From positions 496,001-560,000 of the forward strand of contig NZ_CP041217.1 in the NCBI RefSeq assembly GCF_006542275.1: 64,000 nt of DNA, given 5' to 3'. Source of the DNA: Saccharibacillus brassicae. GTDB taxonomy: Bacteria; Bacillota; Bacilli; Paenibacillales; Paenibacillaceae. Below are positions 1 to 9,299 of this stretch, in pieces; position 1 is the stretch's first letter, and each line of letters starts with the position of its first letter. The translations under genes were made by a program, and so were the position numbers. A model generated the notes under the pieces. The model was not told the DNA's origin. It saw only the letters and a list, made by a program, of their open reading frames with translations, and did no database searches.

Positions 1-1
1 C

Positions 2-169
2 CGCGGTATGGCTTCGATCAAAGAAGCTGTCGAAAACCGTTCGCACCTCGTTGCTTACGTCGAGTACAACGAAGCCGCTCAAGAAGGCAAATACATCCGT
101 TTGCCTGAGCGTGCCGAACTGTCGCAAGAAATCGACGAGAAGCAAATCGTCGAATTCTACAACCGTTAA
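2..169 (+). CDS. rpsD: 30S ribosomal protein S4, C-terminal end (partial)
   Basis: The first 55 codons read open from the window edge and stop at TAA (167-169). The tail contains YIRLPERAELSQEIDEKQIVEFYNR-like sequence; the pattern RLPER.EL..EI.E..IVEFY.R is the conserved C-terminus of ribosomal protein S4, which binds 16S rRNA early in small-subunit assembly. The gene start lies outside the window, and the ATG at 8 is internal. A strong terminator follows directly. The rpsD identity rests on this conserved tail only. Confidence 0.85.
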   Translation, partial: RGMASIKEAVENRSHLVAYVEYNEAAQEGKYIRLPERAELSQEIDEKQIVEFYNR

Positions 170-187
170 TCGGAAGTCCGGCCCCAA

Positions 188-222
188 TACCCGCAAGCTT
201 TGCAGCTTGCGGGTATTTTTTT
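188..222 (+). terminator. Rho-independent terminator of rpsD
   Basis: A 12-bp GC-rich stem (TACCCGCAAGCT / AGCTTGCGGGTA) with loop TTGC is followed by a run of T. It lies 19 bases after the rpsD stop. Confidence 0.9.
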
Positions 223-296
223 ATGCGCAAGTCGATCTTCGCCCCTGTTCTCTCCGGCCGCAGCACCTCCTCTTCCTTGGCCCTCCTCCCCATTTT

Positions 297-328
297 TTGT
301 GCTGTTTTTCTTGTTTTTATGCTATAAT
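297..328 (+). promoter_or_regulatory. Candidate promoter of the PBP gene
   Basis: A perfect -10 TATAAT lies at 323-328, 31 bases before the start codon. The -35 is poor (TTGTGC at 297-302, 20-bp spacer), so only the -10 is well supported. Confidence 0.5.
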
Positions 329-358
329 AAGCCCTGTTCAAAGGAGGAAGATACGCCA

Positions 359-3300
359 ATGGCAGACGAAAACAAAACGCCCGAAAATAAACCTTCCGTC
401 AAGAAAAGATCGTTTTTCCGCAAAACGCTGACCTTTTTCAAGTGGGTCGTCATTCTCGGATTTGCGATCCTTTTGTTTGGCGGAGGCGCGGCAGCGGGGT
501 ATGTGACCTCCATTCTCAAAGATGAGCCTGTTCGCTCCCGAGCTTCGATCGAACAAGCGATCGACGAGAACGCCATCACGGGCTTCGCTTATTTCCGGGA
601 CAGCGCGCCGATCGGCCAGCTGCGTACCGACGAAGACCGCAGGCCGGTCGTGTACGAACAGATTCCGCAGAGCGCGATCGACGCGCTGGTCTCGATCGAA
701 GACAAAAGTTTCTATGAACATCCCGGTATCGATACCAAAAGCACGCTGCGCGCAGTCAAGCAAAAATTGCTGAACGAGTCGGTCCAAACCGGCGGCAGTA
801 CGCTGACGCAGCAGCTCGCGCGGCGCGTGTTTTTGAGTCTCGACAAAACGAACGACCGCAAGATCAAGGAAATTCTGCTCTCCCTGCGGATGGAACGTTT
901 CCTGTCCAAAGAAGAGATCATGACGGCTTACCTGAACAAGATGCCGTTCGGCAAAGGGTCCGCCGGCTACAATCTGTTCGGCATCAAGGCGGCGGCCAAA
1001 GGCATCTTCGGCCTCAGCGATCCGTCGCAGCTGAATCTGGCCCAGGCCGCTTACCTGTCGGGGCTGCCGCAGCTGCCGACGACGTATTCCGCTTTTGACA
1101 GCCGGGGCGGATTCAACGAAAAAGGGTTCAATAACGCCGTCAGCCGCCAGCATCGGGTACTGGCGAACATGCTCGAAGACGGCAAGATCACGCAGGGCGA
1201 ATACGACGAAGCGCTCGCTTTCGATCTGCAGGGCTCGCTGTCGGGCAAAATGCCGAAAGCGTACGCGACGTATCCGTACCTGATGGCCGAAGTCGAACGC
1301 GAAGCGACGAAGATCATCATGACGCTGCAAAATCCGGGCGGGGACGCTTCGTCGGGCGAGAGCAGTTCTTCCTACGAGACGGCGAACCAACTGCTGCTGA
1401 CCGGAGGCTACCGCGTCTACACGACGATCGACAAAGACATCTACAAAACGATGCGCGGCGTGGCGGAGAATCCGGCCAACTTCGGCGCCGCCGATCCGGG
1501 CGGGCTGCCGCAGCAGCTCGCGGCCAGCCTCGTCGACCAGAAGACCGGCGCGGTGCTCGGCATGATCGAAGGCCGCAGCTTCGACACGCTGGAGATGAAC
1601 CTCTCCACGCAGATGAAGCGGCAGCCGGGTTCGGCCATGAAGCCGATCGCGGCTTATCTGCCGGCGCTCGACAACGGCACGATCCAGCCAGCGAGCGTCG
1701 TCGACGACGCGCCGATCATTTTGGCGACCGGCTCGACGTTCCATATTCCGAAAAACGCCAACGGGCGGTATCAGGGACTGGTTACGGCGCGTTATGCGCT
1801 GAACCAATCGCTGAACACGATCGCGCTCAAGCTGTTCAACGAAAAGGTCGGGATCAAAGAAGCCTGGGCTTTCGCCAAGAAGCTGGGCATCACCACGATC
1901 GCCGACAGTGATTACAAAGCGCAGACCGGCGTGCTCGGCGGGATGAGCCAGGGCGTCACGGTCAAGGAAATGACCGGCGCCTACGCCGCGATCGGCAACG
2001 GCGGCGAATTCAATCCGACGTACATGATCGAGAAGATTGTCGACTCCAAAGGCAATATCGTCTACAAGCATCAGGTCAGTCCGGATCGGGTCTTCTCCAA
2101 GCAGACGGCTTATCTGATGACCGACATGCTGGAGAGCGTCGTCAGCGACGGCACGGGCGACGCTTCGAACGGAAGCATTCCCGAGCTGTTCAACTCGTAC
2201 GGAGAGATCGCCGTAGCCGGCAAAACGGGTTCGACCCAGGATTACGGCGACGTCTGGTTCATGGGCTATACGCCCGACCTGACGCTCGGCGTCTGGGCCG
2301 GCTACAACCAGCCGGTTAATACGATGAACGACGACAAAGGCCGTGCCCGGATTCTATGGGCGACGATCATGAACGAAGTCAACGCGCGCAAGCCGGAGCT
2401 GTTCCCGACGAAGGCGTTCGCGGAACCCGAAGGGATCGTCACCCAGACCGTATCCGGCTTCAGCGGCAAGCTTCCGACCGAATTGACGGTGCAGTCGGGC
2501 AAACTGGTCACGGACATTTTCAACGAAAAATTCGTGCCGACCGATTACGACGACGGTCTCGTCCAGGCGCAATATATCGTCTATAACGGCGTCAACTACG
2601 TGCCGCACGCGGAAACGCCGGACGATATGGTGCTGGACAAAGTGACCGTAAACCGCGAGAAGCCGATCAACGAGCTGATTCTGGAGCTGCAGAACGCGCT
2701 CTCCAAGATGAGCAACGGCCAATCGCTCGATTATTATATTCCCGCCGATGCCGGCGTCGACATGCCCAAAGAAGTCGACCCGCGAACGGACGACGGCTAT
2801 GCCCCTTCCGCTCCGGTCAACGTCTGGATGGATAACTCCGGCACGGAGATCGCGTTCACCGCGAATCCGGAAAACGACGTTGTCGGCTACCGGCTGTACA
2901 GCTCCTGGGACGGCGGCAGTTCGTTCCAGCGCGCGGGCAGCGTGCGCACGGGCGAATTCCTGCAGTTCCGTATCTCGCCAAGTTCCGCTACGCATTACGT
3001 GGCGGCAGTCGACGTCTCGGGCAACGAATCGTCGCCGAGCCGGATCGTCGGAGCAGCCGTCCAGGCGCCTCCGCCGGTGAACGATACGCCGGAACCGGCA
3101 CCGAGCGTGCCGGAAGAAGGCGCAGCGGTCGAAGGCATCGTCGTGCCGAACGACGTGATCGAAGAACCGGCGGCCGAGACGCCGGAAGAGCCGATCGAAG
3201 AAGAACAGCCGATCGGCGAACTCGGAGACGGCACGGCCGAACCGGAAGTGCCGGCGGAAGCGCCGGCCGAAGCCGAGACGCCGCCTGCGGAAGCCGAGCA

Positions 3301-3589
3301 GCCGGAAGTGCCGGCCGCTGTTACGCCTCCGGTAGAACCGCGCCAGCTTCAAGGCAACGGTTCGGCCGGCGGAGCACGGCTCGGTTGGCAGAAGTCGGAA
3401 GGCGCGACTTCCTACACCGTGTATTACAGCACGTCGGCCGGCGGCCCGTACAACGTAATCGGAACGACGGCTTCGGCTTCGTTCTCCTACACGCTGGAGG
3501 CGCCGTACGCGGCGTGGTTCAAAGTGTCGGCTTCCAACGAAGCCGGCGAGTCGGCCCAGTCCGCGGCCGTGAGCGTGGCCAGTCCGTAA
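359..3589 (+). CDS. Class A penicillin-binding protein 1A with C-terminal FN3 domains
   Basis: This bifunctional peptidoglycan glycosyltransferase/transpeptidase polymerises and cross-links cell wall at the outer membrane face. The 1076-residue product has a short basic cytoplasmic tail, one membrane anchor (about 22-50) and a GT51 domain with EDKSFYEH (catalytic Glu about 114) and the GGSTLTQQLAR motif. The transpeptidase follows, with SAMK (Ser about 425), an SLN motif and KTGS (about 622). Two fibronectin-III-like domains are joined by a Pro/Glu/Ala-rich linker (about 905-1000). The ATG at 359 is chosen because AAAGGAGG lies 11 bases upstream; the reading frame stays open further upstream but overlaps the rpsD terminator. 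The FN3 tail is common in Paenibacillaceae PBP1A and probably binds wall polymers. Confidence 0.93.
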   Translation: MADENKTPENKPSVKKRSFFRKTLTFFKWVVILGFAILLFGGGAAAGYVTSILKDEPVRSRASIEQAIDENAITGFAYFRDSAPIGQLRTDEDRRPVVYEQIPQSAIDALVSIEDKSFYEHPGIDTKSTLRAVKQKLLNESVQTGGSTLTQQLARRVFLSLDKTNDRKIKEILLSLRMERFLSKEEIMTAYLNKMPFGKGSAGYNLFGIKAAAKGIFGLSDPSQLNLAQAAYLSGLPQLPTTYSAFDSRGGFNEKGFNNAVSRQHRVLANMLEDGKITQGEYDEALAFDLQGSLSGKMPKAYATYPYLMAEVEREATKIIMTLQNPGGDASSGESSSSYETANQLLLTGGYRVYTTIDKDIYKTMRGVAENPANFGAADPGGLPQQLAASLVDQKTGAVLGMIEGRSFDTLEMNLSTQMKRQPGSAMKPIAAYLPALDNGTIQPASVVDDAPIILATGSTFHIPKNANGRYQGLVTARYALNQSLNTIALKLFNEKVGIKEAWAFAKKLGITTIADSDYKAQTGVLGGMSQGVTVKEMTGAYAAIGNGGEFNPTYMIEKIVDSKGNIVYKHQVSPDRVFSKQTAYLMTDMLESVVSDGTGDASNGSIPELFNSYGEIAVAGKTGSTQDYGDVWFMGYTPDLTLGVWAGYNQPVNTMNDDKGRARILWATIMNEVNARKPELFPTKAFAEPEGIVTQTVSGFSGKLPTELTVQSGKLVTDIFNEKFVPTDYDDGLVQAQYIVYNGVNYVPHAETPDDMVLDKVTVNREKPINELILELQNALSKMSNGQSLDYYIPADAGVDMPKEVDPRTDDGYAPSAPVNVWMDNSGTEIAFTANPENDVVGYRLYSSWDGGSSFQRAGSVRTGEFLQFRISPSSATHYVAAVDVSGNESSPSRIVGAAVQAPPPVNDTPEPAPSVPEEGAAVEGIVVPNDVIEEPAAETPEEPIEEEQPIGELGDGTAEPEVPAEAPAEAETPPAEAEQPEVPAAVTPPVEPRQLQGNGSAGGARLGWQKSEGATSYTVYYSTSAGGPYNVIGTTASASFSYTLEAPYAAWFKVSASNEAGESAQSAAVSVASP

Positions 3590-3685
3590 CGGACCGGCTG
3601 CGATTGCCCGGCCGCAGGAGCAAGCTTCACTCCTGCTTCCTTTCCCTTCATATGAATACCAAACGAACGCAAAAACACGAACGCA

Positions 3686-3727
3686 AAAACCCCCGGATAC
3701 CGCAGCAGCGGTATCCGGGGGTTTTGT
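3686..3727. terminator. Bidirectional terminator between PBP and mtnN
   Basis: A 17-bp perfect stem (AACCCCCGGATACCGC arm) around loop AGCA is flanked by A-run and T-run. It serves the convergent PBP (+) and mtnN (-) units. Confidence 0.9.
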
Positions 3728-3843
3728 TATGCGCGTTGCAGCCGGCGCCTGCCGGCCGCAAGGCGGCTCACTGCCTTATTCGCTCGCTATCTCTCGTCCA
3801 ATCGAATTGCTACCTCTTCAGCCCGCCGATCTTGTCCGCCGCA

Positions 3844-4557
3844 TCAAGCCTCTTCCCAACGTTCGAGGATGCCGGCCGCGATCGCGAACGAACGGGCCGA
3901 AGCGGTCCGGGTGAACTCGGCGAAGCTTGCGGGCGCTTCGCCGTTGCCCCGATCGGACATCGAACGCAGAATGACGTGCGGCAGGTCGTTCATACGGCAG
4001 ACCTGGCCGACCGCCGCCCCTTCCATTTCGGTGCAGAGTCCGCCGAAGTCGTCGCGCAGACGCCGGACGTCGTCGCGATCCGCGATAAAGCGGTCGCCCG
4101 AGAGCACCCGCCCTACCCGGAAAGAAGCGCCTTCCGCCCGGCACGATCGTTCGGCCAGCTCGATCAACCGGCGGTCGGCCGGAAAGATCGATTCGGCGTG
4201 AAACGGAATCTCGCCCGGCGCATAGCCAAGCGGCGACACATCCATATCGTGCTGCCGGCTGTCGGCAGACACGACGATGTCGCCGATCCGGAGTTCCGGA
4301 TGCAGCGCTCCCGCCACGCCGGTAAAGATCAGCGCCTGCACGCGAAACTCGCTGATCAGGATCTGCGCGGCGGCCGCGGCGTTGACTTTGCCGACTCCGC
4401 TGCGGCAGACGACGACGTGCCGGCCGCGGAACATGCCTTCCGTATACATAATGCCCGCCGCCTTCCGGCTGCGGGCATGCTGCATTTCGTCAAGCAGAAG
4501 CCTGATTTCTTCGTCCATCGCGCCCATCAGGGCGATCGGACGGATCGTGTTGTCCAT
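3844..4557 (-). CDS. mtnN: 5'-methylthioadenosine/S-adenosylhomocysteine nucleosidase
   Basis: The 237-residue protein hydrolyses MTA and SAH to free adenine and the thioribose sugars, feeding methionine salvage and clearing the SAM by-product. The N-terminus ALMGAMDEEI, the GVAGAL loop, TEMEGAA and the late SD motif (SMSD) are the nucleoside-phosphorylase-like signature of Pfs/MTAN. Length matches the family (about 230). The start lies 6 bases after the ccpA stop with only a weak SD, so the two genes are probably co-transcribed and translationally coupled. The ccpA-mtnN pairing is not a functional requirement. Confidence 0.88.
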   Translation of the reverse strand: MDNTIRPIALMGAMDEEIRLLLDEMQHARSRKAAGIMYTEGMFRGRHVVVCRSGVGKVNAAAAAQILISEFRVQALIFTGVAGALHPELRIGDIVVSADSRQHDMDVSPLGYAPGEIPFHAESIFPADRRLIELAERSCRAEGASFRVGRVLSGDRFIADRDDVRRLRDDFGGLCTEMEGAAVGQVCRMNDLPHVILRSMSDRGNGEAPASFAEFTRTASARSFAIAAGILERWEEA

Positions 4558-4563
4558 CGGCGC

Positions 4564-5574
4564 CTAGTCGTTCAAGCGGGCGACGGACAGACGGAGAATC
4601 GTTTCGTGCGGCAGAATGACCTGCGCGTTTTCGACGTTCTCTTTTTTCATCAGCTTCGTCAGCAGGCGCATCGCGACCGCGCCGATATCGTACATCGGCT
4701 GGGCGACGGTCGTCAGCTGCGGGCGAACCATCGAAGCCATGCGGATATTGTCCACGCTGATGATCGAGAAGTCGTCCGGCACTTTATAGCCTTCGTCCTG
4801 CACGCTGTGGATCGCGCCGATCGCCATCTCGTCCGTTGCGGCGAAGATTGCGCTCGGTTTGCGTTTGAGGCCGAGGAAATATTTCATCGCTTCCACGCCC
4901 GATTCGTACCGGTAGTTGCCGATGCGGACCAGATCTTCCTGGTACTCGATACCCGCCGTTTCCAGCGCGCGTTTGTACCCCTGGAAGCGCGAGTAACCGT
5001 TGGCCGGATCCTGCAGCGTGCCGCTGATCATCGCGATTTCGCGGTGCCCGTGACGGACCAGGGTGCTGACCGCGTCGAAAGCCGCCGCTTCGTGGTCGAT
5101 GTCGACAGCCGGAATCGTACCGTTTTCATCTTTGGTTGCGCAAAGAACGATCGGCACCGAAGCTGTCTGGAAAGCCTGGACATGATCTTCGGTAATCGTT
5201 CCGCCCATGAACAGCAGGCCGTCGACCTGTTTCTCCAGCAGCGTGTTGATGACGCGAATCTCTTTGTCTTTTTTCTTATCGGCGTTGCACAAAATGATAT
5301 TGTAATGGTACATGTTGGCGATATCTTCGATGCCGCGCGCGATCTCGGCGAAAATCGAATTGGAAATATCGGGAATGACTACCCCGACCGTCGTCGTCTT
5401 CTTGCTTGCAAGGCCGCGTGCAACCGCATTCGGGCGATAGCCCAAACGTTCGATCGCTTCGTAGACTTTCTTGCGGGTCTGCGGCTTTACGTTCGGGTTG
5501 TTGTTTACGACCCGCGAAACGGTGGCCATCGATACGCCTGCTTCGCGTGCCACATCATAAATAGTTACCGTCAC
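4564..5574 (-). CDS. ccpA: Catabolite control protein A (LacI family)
   Basis: This is the global carbon-catabolite regulator, which binds cre sites when complexed with Ser46-phosphorylated HPr. An N-terminal LacI helix-turn-helix ([20 protein letters not shown]) leads into the hinge helix ([12 protein letters not shown]) and a periplasmic-binding-protein fold with the CcpA-specific IIRCNADK-like segment. The frame opens at 5607, but the GTG at 5574 is chosen: GGAGAG lies 7 bases upstream, and the product then starts MTVTIYDVA like other CcpA proteins (336 residues). A promoter and a cre-like box lie about 75 bases upstream. The ptsI and EIICBA genes of the same signalling system are 2-6 kb away. 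Confidence 0.93.
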   Translation of the reverse strand: MTVTIYDVAREAGVSMATVSRVVNNNPNVKPQTRKKVYEAIERLGYRPNAVARGLASKKTTTVGVVIPDISNSIFAEIARGIEDIANMYHYNIILCNADKKKDKEIRVINTLLEKQVDGLLFMGGTITEDHVQAFQTASVPIVLCATKDENGTIPAVDIDHEAAAFDAVSTLVRHGHREIAMISGTLQDPANGYSRFQGYKRALETAGIEYQEDLVRIGNYRYESGVEAMKYFLGLKRKPSAIFAATDEMAIGAIHSVQDEGYKVPDDFSIISVDNIRMASMVRPQLTTVAQPMYDIGAVAMRLLTKLMKKENVENAQVILPHETILRLSVARLND

Positions 5575-5647
5575 ATCTGTTCTCTCCATTGCCAGTAAAT
5601 TTTTCAATCATGTTTCAATGAATTACATTCAAGCTTTCATTAGTACC

Positions 5648-5690
5648 ATGATACGATAAATTTGCTTAGTGCGCAATGTTAACGCTTCAC
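5648..5690 (-). promoter_or_regulatory. ccpA promoter with overlapping cre-like box
   Basis: On the minus strand, TTGCGC (5671-5676), a 17-bp spacer and TATCAT (5648-5653) form a sigma-A-type promoter. Directly upstream, at 5677-5690, GTGAAGCGTTAACA matches the cre consensus TGWAANCGNTNWCA at 11 of 14 positions, all three misses in the first three bases. Autoregulation is an inference. Confidence 0.45.
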
Positions 5691-5714
5691 TTTTTTCCAA
5701 AAAAGGCGGCTGTC

Positions 5715-6056
5715 CTAGGACAGCGCCTCCTGCAAAGCGGAAGAAGTGATGCGGGAATGCGAAACGTTCCAAACCGCCCGGCCTTCCTTGAGCAAAATCG
5801 CCTGCGGCGACGCATGCTCCACCCCGAGGCGGTCCGCGGCTTCAAGCGATACCGGACGGTCTTCCACGACATGGATCAGCGCGTAGGCAGCGTCCGGATT
5901 CGGCGAACCTTTCAAATAGCTCTGCGCTTGCGCATAGGCTCCGGCACTGATCGGGCAGCGCGTGCTGTGCTTGAACAGCAGCACCGGCTTCTCCTGCGAC
6001 TCGCGAATAACGGCTTCCAGCTGCTCGCTGGTCGTGATCTGGTTAAAAGTAGGCAT
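5715..6056 (-). CDS. brxC: Monothiol bacilliredoxin BrxC/YtxJ family
   Basis: This small (113-residue) thioredoxin-fold protein belongs to the bacillithiol redox system, which removes bacillithiol from S-bacillithiolated proteins. It has the single-cysteine motif HSTRCPIS in the thioredoxin active-site position (monothiol, as in YtxJ), a following EDRPVS region and the cis-Pro-like segment ASPQAILL. The ATG at 6056 is chosen because GGGAGGAG lies 9 bases upstream; the frame extends 12 codons further without an SD. Its neighbours are unrelated in function. Confidence 0.8.
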   Translation of the reverse strand: MPTFNQITTSEQLEAVIRESQEKPVLLFKHSTRCPISAGAYAQAQSYLKGSPNPDAAYALIHVVEDRPVSLEAADRLGVEHASPQAILLKEGRAVWNVSHSRITSSALQEALS

Positions 6057-6176
6057 GATGCGGTCTCCTCCCGGTTCTGCAAATCTGGGCACCTGTCATT
6101 GTCCATACAAGTGTCAATTTTCAGTGTATCAATAGGGGAAATCGAAGTCAAAAGTGCTCAAAACATACCGCTTCCT

Positions 6177-6629
6177 TCAAGCCGGCGAAAACCGCAGCTC
6201 CTGTCCGTCCACGACGACTTTCTCCGTCAGTTGGGCCAGGCTGCATTCGATCTCCGTCATCCAAGACCGGTCCCCGACTCCCGCCGCGCAGCGGTACAAA
6301 TCCAGCAGCGCATTGATCCGGATCATGCACGTTTCCGTAATCTCCGCCTTGAACGCGTCTTTGGTATCCACTTCGCTGCACGTAAAGATCGTATACACGA
6401 TGTGGGCCAGCTCGTTAAAATCCGTGTAGTCCAATCCGTAACGGTCTCCGTCCAGCGGCAGGCTCTCCAGCAGCGTGGTCAGGTCGCGCTTCACCCAGTG
6501 CAGCACTTCTTCGTGCTCGCATTTTGGGCAGATCAGAACGGGCACGTTGTCAATGCTGACATGCTGTTTGTAATCGACGAGTCGAAAATCCAGGTCGTAT
6601 CTTTGTCCGCATCCGCAATGCTCCAGCAT
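6177..6629 (-). CDS. Zinc-ribbon protein of unknown function
   Basis: The 150-residue protein starts with a treble-clef or zinc-ribbon-like pair, CGCG near residue 5 and CPKCEHEE near residue 35, resembling the N-terminal metal site of MqsA/YgiT-type or CpXC proteins. It is followed by a mostly helical acidic domain without recognisable catalytic motifs. No membrane segment or signal peptide is seen. It is transcribed divergently from pfpI; the shared 260-bp intergenic region holds a cre-like box. The product is not assigned. Confidence 0.65.
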   Translation of the reverse strand: MLEHCGCGQRYDLDFRLVDYKQHVSIDNVPVLICPKCEHEEVLHWVKRDLTTLLESLPLDGDRYGLDYTDFNELAHIVYTIFTCSEVDTKDAFKAEITETCMIRINALLDLYRCAAGVGDRSWMTEIECSLAQLTEKVVVDGQELRFSPA

Positions 6630-6770
6630 CCAACAATCCCTCCACCTTGGATATGATATTCACCGTATTCCGGCGTAAAAGCCTGCCCATGCGCGGTAGG
6701 CGGCAAAAGAAAGGCTTCTGCAAATAGATTCGCTGCGCGTCACGCAAATTCCTGCTTGTTTTCCAAATTA

Positions 6771-6784
6771 ATTAAGCGCTTTCA
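6771..6784 (-). promoter_or_regulatory. cre-like palindrome between zinc-ribbon gene and pfpI
   Basis: The minus strand reads TGAAAGCGCTTAAT, matching 12 of 14 positions of the CcpA consensus TGWAANCGNTNWCA. It lies about 30 bases upstream of the pfpI -35 box. Confidence 0.4.
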
Positions 6785-6813
6785 ATAAAACGTTTTACGT
6801 TTCTTTGTCCGTT

Positions 6814-6842
6814 TTGCGGCCGACCTTCCGTCCTGTTACAAT
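6814..6842 (+). promoter_or_regulatory. pfpI promoter
   Basis: TTGCGG (6814-6819) and TACAAT (6837-6842) are separated by 17 bp, 54 bases before the start codon. Confidence 0.6.
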
Positions 6843-6895
6843 GAAAGAGGTTATTGGACCGCATAGACCCTTACGGAAAGGATCGGTGAATCTTC

Positions 6896-7432
6896 ATGCG
6901 TCTTGACGGAAAAAAAGTGATCGCTCTGGTCGACGAAGAATTCGAGGATCTGGAATTGTGGGTGCCCGTTTACCGGGTACGCGAAGAAGGAGCCGAAGTT
7001 CATCTGGCCGGCGCGGAAAAAGGCAAAACGTATATCGGCAAATACGGCGTTCCCGCCGAAGCGGAATACGGCTTCGACGAGTTGGACAGCGCCGATTACG
7101 ACGGCATTCTCGTGCCGGGCGGTTGGGCGCCGGACAAGCTGCGCCGCTACCCGAAAGTGCTCCAGCTCGTTCGGGAGATGCACGAAGCCAAAAAACCGAT
7201 CGGGCAAATCTGTCACGCCGGTTGGGTGCTGATCTCGGCCAAAATTCTGGACGGCGTGACGGTCACGTCGACGCCGGGCATTCGCGACGATATGGAAAAT
7301 GCCGGCGCGATCTGGCAAGACGAGCCGGTCGTCGTCGACGGCCATATTATCTCGGCCCGCAGACCGCCGGATCTGCCGCCTTACGGACGCGCGTTCTGCG
7401 ACGCGCTGGCGAATTCGGCAGCCGGGAAATGA
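6896..7432 (+). CDS. DJ-1/PfpI family protein (YhbO/YraA-like)
   Basis: This 178-residue DJ-1/PfpI-fold protein is most likely a stress-related glyoxalase, deglycase or protease-like enzyme of the YhbO/YraA branch. The elbow cysteine is in QICHAGW (about 104), the conserved acidic residue is in the DEEFEDLE segment, and the ILVPGGWAPD loop completes the site. The ATG follows AAAGGAT by 9 bases. It is a single-gene unit ending at a strong terminator. The exact substrate cannot be told from sequence. Confidence 0.85.
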   Translation: MRLDGKKVIALVDEEFEDLELWVPVYRVREEGAEVHLAGAEKGKTYIGKYGVPAEAEYGFDELDSADYDGILVPGGWAPDKLRRYPKVLQLVREMHEAKKPIGQICHAGWVLISAKILDGVTVTSTPGIRDDMENAGAIWQDEPVVVDGHIISARRPPDLPPYGRAFCDALANSAAGK

Positions 7433-7501
7433 GCGGCGCTTCGTCCTGATCCGGTTTTCGATTTTCGTTTTTCAATTTTTGATTTTCGGTTTTCGGTATG
7501 C

Positions 7502-7535
7502 AAAAAAACCGCCCCCGGATCGGGGGCGGTTTTTG
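7502..7535. terminator. Bidirectional terminator between pfpI and ptsI
   Basis: A perfect stem (ACCGCCCCC / GGGGGCGGT) with loop GGAT-C is flanked by A-run and T-run. It ends the convergent pfpI and EIICBA-ptsI units. Confidence 0.9.
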
Positions 7536-7574
7536 TCGTGTCGGCCGCGCAGCGTCAATACCGCCGCAGGGCCT

Positions 7575-9299
7575 TCACCTTACCGGCGTGACGTACGCGG
7601 ACAGCAGGCGCTCGATCTCGCCGGAACGGCCGAGCCGGAAACACTGCCGGCCCGTGTCGCGCGCTTCGGCGGCCGACGTGTTCAGCACGCGGTGCTTCAC
7701 GCGCAGCAGCGACTGCGGCGACATGCTGAGCTTGCTGACGCCGAGTTCGAGCCAGATCGGGATCGCCCGCTCGTCGCCGGCCAATTCGCCGCAGACGCTC
7801 ACTTCGATGCCGCGGTCGCGCGCCGCGTTCACGGTCATGCGCAGCATGCGCAGTACGGCCGGATGGTACGGATGGTACATATGCGCGATCTGCTCGTTCA
7901 TCCGGTCGACGGCCAGCACGTACTGCACGAGATCGTTCGTGCCGATACTGAAAAAGTCGACTTCTTCGGCCAGCAGGTCCGCGATAGCGGCCGCCGCCGG
8001 CACTTCGATCATGATCCCGACCGGAATATCCGCGTTATACGCTTCTCCCCGGTCGCCTAGCTGACCCATCGCCCGCTTCAGCAGTTCTTTGGCCTGCAGC
8101 ACTTCGTCCACCGACGAGATCATCGGATACAGCACGCGCACGTCGCCGAAAGCGCTGGCGCGCAAAATCGCGCGCAGCTGCGTCAGGAACAGATCCGGCC
8201 GGTCCAGGCTGATCCGGATCGCCCGGTAGCCGAGAAACGGATTGTCTTCTTCCGGCAGCGCGAAATAATCGAGCTGCTTGTCGCCGCCTATATCGAGCGT
8301 GCGGATAACGACCGGCTGGCCGGACGCCCGCTGCGCTATGCGGCGGTACACGTCGAACTGTTCGTCTTCGCTCGGGAATTCCGACCGGTCCATGTAGAGG
8401 AACTCGGTCCGGAACAGCCCGACGCCCTGGGCGCCGTGCTTGAGCGACGTTTCCAGTTCGCGCAGCGAGCTGATGTTAGCGGCAAGCGTCAGATGCTCTC
8501 CGTCGCGGGTTACCGCATCGACTTCGGCCAACAGCTGCAGCTGCTCTTTTTTACGCTGAAGCTTGCGCTGTTTGTCCGCGTATACGCGCTGCGTCTCTTC
8601 GTCCGGATCGATGAACAAGACGCCTTCGTCTCCGTCGATCACGAGCAGCTCGCCCGTCTGGAACGCTTCTTCGCGCTTGCCTTCGAGGCCCGCCACGAGC
8701 GGGATGCCCATCGCCCGCGACATGATCGCCGAATGCGACGTTTTGCCGCCGATCAGCGTCACGATCCCGAGCACATGCTGCGGATTGAGATGCACGAGCT
8801 GCGACGGGGACAGCTCTTTGGCGACCAGGATGTACGGCTGCGTGTCCGAAGGCAGTTTGATCTCCGGCGCGCCGAGCAGATGCTTGAGCAGGCGGTTGCC
8901 CACGTCTTTGATATCGGTCGCGCGCTCTTTCATGTATTCGTCGTCGAGCAGGTCGAACATGGTGACGAAGTGGTCGATCGCTTCCTTGACCGCCACTTCC
9001 GCCGCTTTGTACTGCCGCTCGATGATTCCTTTGATTTCGCTCATGAATACCGGGTCTTCGAGAATGGCCAGATGGGCATCGAAAATGCTCGATTCTTCCG
9101 GTCCGACCATTTCTTTGACCTCTTTTTTCATGTCTTCGATCTCGCAGCGGGACGTATGGATGCCTTCGGTCAGACGTTCGAATTCGCGCGTCAGATCGAC
9201 CACGTCCATTTTCTGGTCCGGCACGTCCCATTCCCATGTCGGCAGAACGAAAGCTCTCCCGATCGCTACGCCGGGCGCGGCCCCGATACAGGTAATCAT
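7575..9299 (-). CDS. ptsI: Phosphoenolpyruvate-protein phosphotransferase (PTS enzyme I)
   Basis: Cytoplasmic enzyme I takes phosphate from PEP and passes it to HPr, powering all PTS sugar uptake. The 574-residue length is typical. The N-terminal HPr-binding domain precedes the swivelling phosphohistidine domain (GGKTSHSAIMSR, His about 189). The C-terminal PEP-binding barrel carries GTNDLVQYVLA and CGELAGD. Its ATG overlaps the stop of the upstream EIICBA gene (ATGA), with GGGGGAGGA just upstream, so the two are translationally coupled. ptsH, which usually precedes ptsI, is absent from this operon. Confidence 0.95.
   Translation of the reverse strand: MITCIGAAPGVAIGRAFVLPTWEWDVPDQKMDVVDLTREFERLTEGIHTSRCEIEDMKKEVKEMVGPEESSIFDAHLAILEDPVFMSEIKGIIERQYKAAEVAVKEAIDHFVTMFDLLDDEYMKERATDIKDVGNRLLKHLLGAPEIKLPSDTQPYILVAKELSPSQLVHLNPQHVLGIVTLIGGKTSHSAIMSRAMGIPLVAGLEGKREEAFQTGELLVIDGDEGVLFIDPDEETQRVYADKQRKLQRKKEQLQLLAEVDAVTRDGEHLTLAANISSLRELETSLKHGAQGVGLFRTEFLYMDRSEFPSEDEQFDVYRRIAQRASGQPVVIRTLDIGGDKQLDYFALPEEDNPFLGYRAIRISLDRPDLFLTQLRAILRASAFGDVRVLYPMISSVDEVLQAKELLKRAMGQLGDRGEAYNADIPVGIMIEVPAAAAIADLLAEEVDFFSIGTNDLVQYVLAVDRMNEQIAHMYHPYHPAVLRMLRMTVNAARDRGIEVSVCGELAGDERAIPIWLELGVSKLSMSPQSLLRVKHRVLNTSAAEARDTGRQCFRLGRSGEIERLLSAYVTPVR

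Noticed and set aside
338..2071. 577-residue frame antisense to the PBP gene
   Set aside because: Arg/His/Val-rich mirror of a well-supported PBP1A; typical shadow frame in GC-rich DNA.
3385..5598. 737-residue plus-strand frame across mtnN and ccpA
   Set aside because: It is the complement of two recognised genes and crosses the strong terminator at 3686-3727.
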